Origin: Candidatus Pacearchaeota archaeon
Lineage (GTDB): Archaea; Nanobdellota; Nanobdellia; Pacearchaeales; UBA284
Reading direction: 5' to 3'
Assembly (NCBI GenBank): GCA_023511755.1
Contig: JAIMAW010000024.1
Coordinates: 1-6,886 of the forward strand
DNA: 6,886 bases
Positions 5,024 to 6,886 of the stretch are shown here, piece after piece; the stretch's first letter is position 1; every line of letters starts with the position of its first letter. Both the position numbers and the translations under genes were made by a program. Below the pieces are notes generated by a model, which saw only the letters and a list, made by a program, of their open reading frames with translations, was not told the DNA's origin and searched no databases.

Positions 5024-5863
5024 TTACGTATAGGTCCCTAGTTTTTCTAGGGCTATCATGCAAGCTCTTATCAGATTAAATTTTGTTTTTGTTTGGCCAA
5101 AAGTTCGACTATATATATCTTTTATCCCAGCGAGCCTCAAAACTTTTTTGCACTCATCCTCTATTGCTAATCCCGTTCCCTTCGGGGCAGGCATCAATTT
5201 TATTCTGGAACTTCCGCTCTTGCCCTCCACAGTAAAAGGGATGCTGTGCGGTTCCTTGCAAGTACAATCAAAAGCTCCACACCCTCTTTTAACCTTGATA
5301 AGATTGAGTTTTGCTCTAGCTAATGCCTTTTGTTTCGCTGGAACAGTCTCTTTCGCCTTGCCATAGCCAACTCCAACGTGTCCTTTTTTATCTCCTACCA
5401 CAACCATGCACGCAAAGCTCGGAACATTCCCCTCCGCGCTCTTTTTTTGTGTTTGTCTCCAAGGCCTTCTTTTTCCGCCCCCAAACTTGCCTTTAGCTTG
5501 TCCGATATTTATTAAGTCTGACTCCAACTTAGGAATAAGGAAATCAACTATCTGTGCTTCAAGGATTCTCAAGTTCTTTTCGAATATCTCATCAATGTCT
5601 TTTATTTTTCCGCTCTTTACATCTCTTCCTAATTTGGTCTTTGGATTCCAGCCTGTTAGGAGAGCCTCCCTTTCTTTTTCCCTCATCTCTTCTTCTCTAC
5701 TTTTTTTCCTCTCTTCTATTTTCTCTAGCTCTGTCTCTGGTCCCCTCATTTCTTCAAGCTCCTTCTCAATTTGCGGACCTATTTTTTCTTCTATCTTAAT
5801 TTCCATCCCTTCTCTCTTCTTCTCTACCCTTTCTATTTCCTTTTCTTTTTCTTTCTTTACCAT
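5024..5863 (-). CDS. rps5: 30S ribosomal protein uS5 with long charged N-terminal extension
   Basis: The 279-residue protein is larger than typical archaeal uS5 (about 200-240). Residues 1-68 are an almost purely Lys/Glu/Arg/Met segment with heptad-like spacing, absent from the family core. The core starts at WNPKTKLGRDVKSGKI (72-87). The S5 double-stranded RNA-binding-like domain follows, with VGDKKGHVGVGYGKAKETVP (156-175), then the C-terminal domain FTVEGKSGSSRIKLMPAPKG (210-229) and GIKDIYSRTFGQTKTKFN (246-263). Between them, residues 121-150 form a Gly/Arg-rich insertion (KGKFGGGKRRPWRQTQ) that resembles DPANN uS5 as I recall it. Cys195, Cys200, Cys202 and His206 make the archaeal CxxxxCxCxxxH metal-site pattern. 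uS5 acts at the mRNA entry channel and in decoding fidelity. The gene begins one base after the uL18 stop (TAAAATG). Confidence 0.97.
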   Translation of the reverse strand: MVKKEKEKEIERVEKKREGMEIKIEEKIGPQIEKELEEMRGPETELEKIEERKKSREEEMREKEREALLTGWNPKTKLGRDVKSGKIKDIDEIFEKNLRILEAQIVDFLIPKLESDLINIGQAKGKFGGGKRRPWRQTQKKSAEGNVPSFACMVVVGDKKGHVGVGYGKAKETVPAKQKALARAKLNLIKVKRGCGAFDCTCKEPHSIPFTVEGKSGSSRIKLMPAPKGTGLAIEDECKKVLRLAGIKDIYSRTFGQTKTKFNLIRACMIALEKLGTYT

Positions 5864-5864
5864 T

Positions 5865-6368
5865 TTATTTCATTAACGTGGTCTTTATTCTCTCAAATAT
5901 TCTGCTCAAGGCATCGGCATTTTTAGTATGAGCTCCTCTTATCCTTTCTTCAGTAGGCAAGACTCTTTCGTCACATCCCACCTCCAATCCGCCATCAATT
6001 GCCCCCCTTATAGCGGCATAAATTTTTGAGCCTTTTGTAGAACGGTGCAAACCTATGTCAATAATTGCTTTTTTAATTCCTTTCTCGCGGGCTTTTTTTG
6101 CGATAAGTACGCCGGTCAAGTAAGCCGCCGGAAGATTTTTGAAACTAAACTTCCACCCCATTTTGCCAAGTTCCTTGGAATGAGCATAACAAGCTGTGAA
6201 ATCTTGCGCTTCTCTACTTTTTACTATCTGAGTGATGATGTACTTGTTAGTCTTTCTTATGACAATTCTCGGCAATCCAGCTCTGAGTAGCAGGCATCTT
6301 CTTTTATAATCCGTTTTTCCTTCTAACCTTCGTCTAAATGCAACCCTTATTAGCTTTTTCCTTGTCAT
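5865..6368 (-). CDS. rpl18: 50S ribosomal protein uL18
   Basis: The 167-residue protein is archaeal uL18, which binds 5S rRNA with uL5 in the central protuberance. Family motifs run in order: FRRRLEGKTDYKRR (11-24), LPRIVIRKTNKYIITQIV (32-49), LGKMGWKF and KNLPAAYLTGVLIAKKA (67-93), AIIDIGL and AAIRGAIDGGLEV (about 107-135), and LPTEERIRGAH near the C-terminus. I place the start at the ATG at 6368. A TTG 18 nt further upstream would add only six residues (MRNGGK if initiated) and would overlap eL19. The ATG gives the same one-base TAAAATG spacing as the uL18-uS5 and uL30-uL15 junctions, and the product then begins like its relatives. The GGGGGT just before it is a weak ribosome-binding candidate inside the eL19 end. 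Confidence 0.96.
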   Translation of the reverse strand: MTRKKLIRVAFRRRLEGKTDYKRRCLLLRAGLPRIVIRKTNKYIITQIVKSREAQDFTACYAHSKELGKMGWKFSFKNLPAAYLTGVLIAKKAREKGIKKAIIDIGLHRSTKGSKIYAAIRGAIDGGLEVGCDERVLPTEERIRGAHTKNADALSRIFERIKTTLMK

Positions 6369-6369
6369 T

Positions 6370-6801
6370 TTACCCCCATTTCTCAACTAGCCCCGCAATT
6401 TCTTTTCTGTTTTTTATCATTCCTGCTTTAGAGAGGCGCATGAGCCTCCGTTTTTGTATTGTTCCTATCTTTTTCTCAGCGCTCATTTCATAAATGCATC
6501 GCCTAAGTTTCCTTATTTTTCTAATGTACTCCTTTTTGTGTTTGTTTAGTGTTTTCTTCCTTTTTCCAATACCTCTTACTCTTCCTTTTCTTTTCCTAAA
6601 TTGTCTTAATTTTCCTGCTCTTCTTTTTATTCCTACAACCGCCTTTTCCTTGATCGCCTTTTCCTTAATTAATACCCTTATATCCTCCCTTGTTATAGCT
6701 TCCTTTATTTCATTAACTCTTGAAGGGTCGAACCATACTCTATTCTCGCCGACCCCTAGTACCCTGGCTGCAATTCTTCTTTGTAAACTTAAGGTTTTCA
6801 T
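6370..6801 (-). CDS. rpl19e: 50S ribosomal protein eL19
   Basis: The 143-residue basic protein is eL19, found in archaea and eukaryotes but not bacteria. The first 45 residues carry the strongest signature: LQRRIAARVLGVGENRVWFD (6-25), then EIKEAITREDIRVLIKEKAI. The middle is an arginine/lysine-rich RNA-binding stretch (GIKRRAGKLRQFRKRKGRVR, about 57-76, then GIGKRKKTL). The C-terminal helix ends with RRLMRLSKAGMIKNRKEIA. It contacts 23S rRNA and forms an intersubunit bridge. The usual glycine/serine-rich SRGR segment of other archaea is partly replaced by GIKRRAGKLR. The start ATG overlaps the TGA stop of the upstream gene (ATGA), so the two are translationally coupled. Confidence 0.97.
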   Translation of the reverse strand: MKTLSLQRRIAARVLGVGENRVWFDPSRVNEIKEAITREDIRVLIKEKAIKEKAVVGIKRRAGKLRQFRKRKGRVRGIGKRKKTLNKHKKEYIRKIRKLRRCIYEMSAEKKIGTIQKRRLMRLSKAGMIKNRKEIAGLVEKWG

Positions 6802-6886
6802 TTTTCAAGAGCCACCCTTCTCATCTCTTTCTTCTCCTTGTGTTGCACAGGCGCTGTTATCTTTGGCTGTTCTTTTTCAATCTCTT
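6798..6886 (-). CDS. 3' end of upstream gene, probably ribosomal protein eL32
   Basis: An open frame enters from the right edge and ends with TGA at 6800-6798, overlapping the eL19 ATG by one base each way (ATGA). The 28 visible residues are highly charged: EIEKEQPKITAPVQHKEKKE, then MRRVALEK. In the archaeal spc operon the gene before eL19 is normally eL32, and the gene position is the main reason for this call. The visible tail is not itself diagnostic and looks like a lineage-specific charged extension. Frame and coupling are seen directly; the identity is inferred. Confidence 0.5.
   Translation of the reverse strand, partial: EIEKEQPKITAPVQHKEKKEMRRVALEK

Noticed and set aside
5406..5876. 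Plus-strand 156-codon Ser/Phe-rich frame opposite uS5
   Set aside because: It is the complement of the Lys/Glu-rich N-terminal coding of uS5; the Ser/Phe/Leu richness is a product of TCT/TTC antisense codons.
6370..6386. TTG at 6386 as the start of uL18
   Set aside because: It adds six residues that are not family-like and overlaps eL19. The ATG at 6368 fits the family start and the TAAAATG junction seen at two other sites.

Overview
The window is archaeal. Its minus strand carries the distal half of an archaeal spc-type ribosomal protein operon. Transcribed from high to low coordinates, it reads: the 3' end of an upstream gene (probably eL32), eL19, uL18, uS5, uL30, uL15 and SecY, then a DUF106/EMC3-type membrane insertase and the prefoldin alpha subunit. 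eL19 and an eL32-like gene inside this cluster, the archaeal forms of uS5, uL30 and SecY, and prefoldin itself rule out a bacterium. The uS5 protein resembles DPANN versions as I remember them: it has a glycine- and arginine-rich insertion between the KH-like part and the C-terminal domain, and the motif GYGKAKETVPA. A DPANN archaeon is therefore my best guess, but it is inferred and not proven.

From right to left, positions 6886-1802 form one dense block of same-strand genes. Spacings there are -4 to about 50 nt. Several junctions share the 7-mer TAAAATG, in which a stop and the next start are one base apart and no Shine-Dalgarno sequence is visible. The genes belong together functionally: large- and small-subunit ribosomal proteins, then the translocon (SecY), a YidC/Oxa1-superfamily insertase (DUF106) and a co-translational chaperone subunit (prefoldin alpha). 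Adenylate kinase, which often follows secY in archaea, is absent here.

Positions 949-1818 on the plus strand encode an eIF2B-alpha-like sugar-phosphate isomerase. It is best read as ribose-1,5-bisphosphate isomerase of the archaeal AMP/RuBisCO nucleotide-salvage route. It converges on the prefoldin gene, and the two coding regions overlap by 17 nt.

Positions 1-950 look different: AT-richer and not part of the translation cluster. A radical SAM enzyme, truncated by the left edge, runs on the minus strand from about 634 to 1. A 30-codon lysine-rich reading frame with a strong Shine-Dalgarno sequence lies just upstream, and a 17-bp perfect palindrome lies upstream of that. This could be a peptide-maturase pair, or one radical SAM gene broken by a single-base frameshift. 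It is the least ordinary part of the window. Between about 770 and 948 I see no convincing gene, only possible control sequence. I saw no rRNA, tRNA, CRISPR array or insertion sequence.
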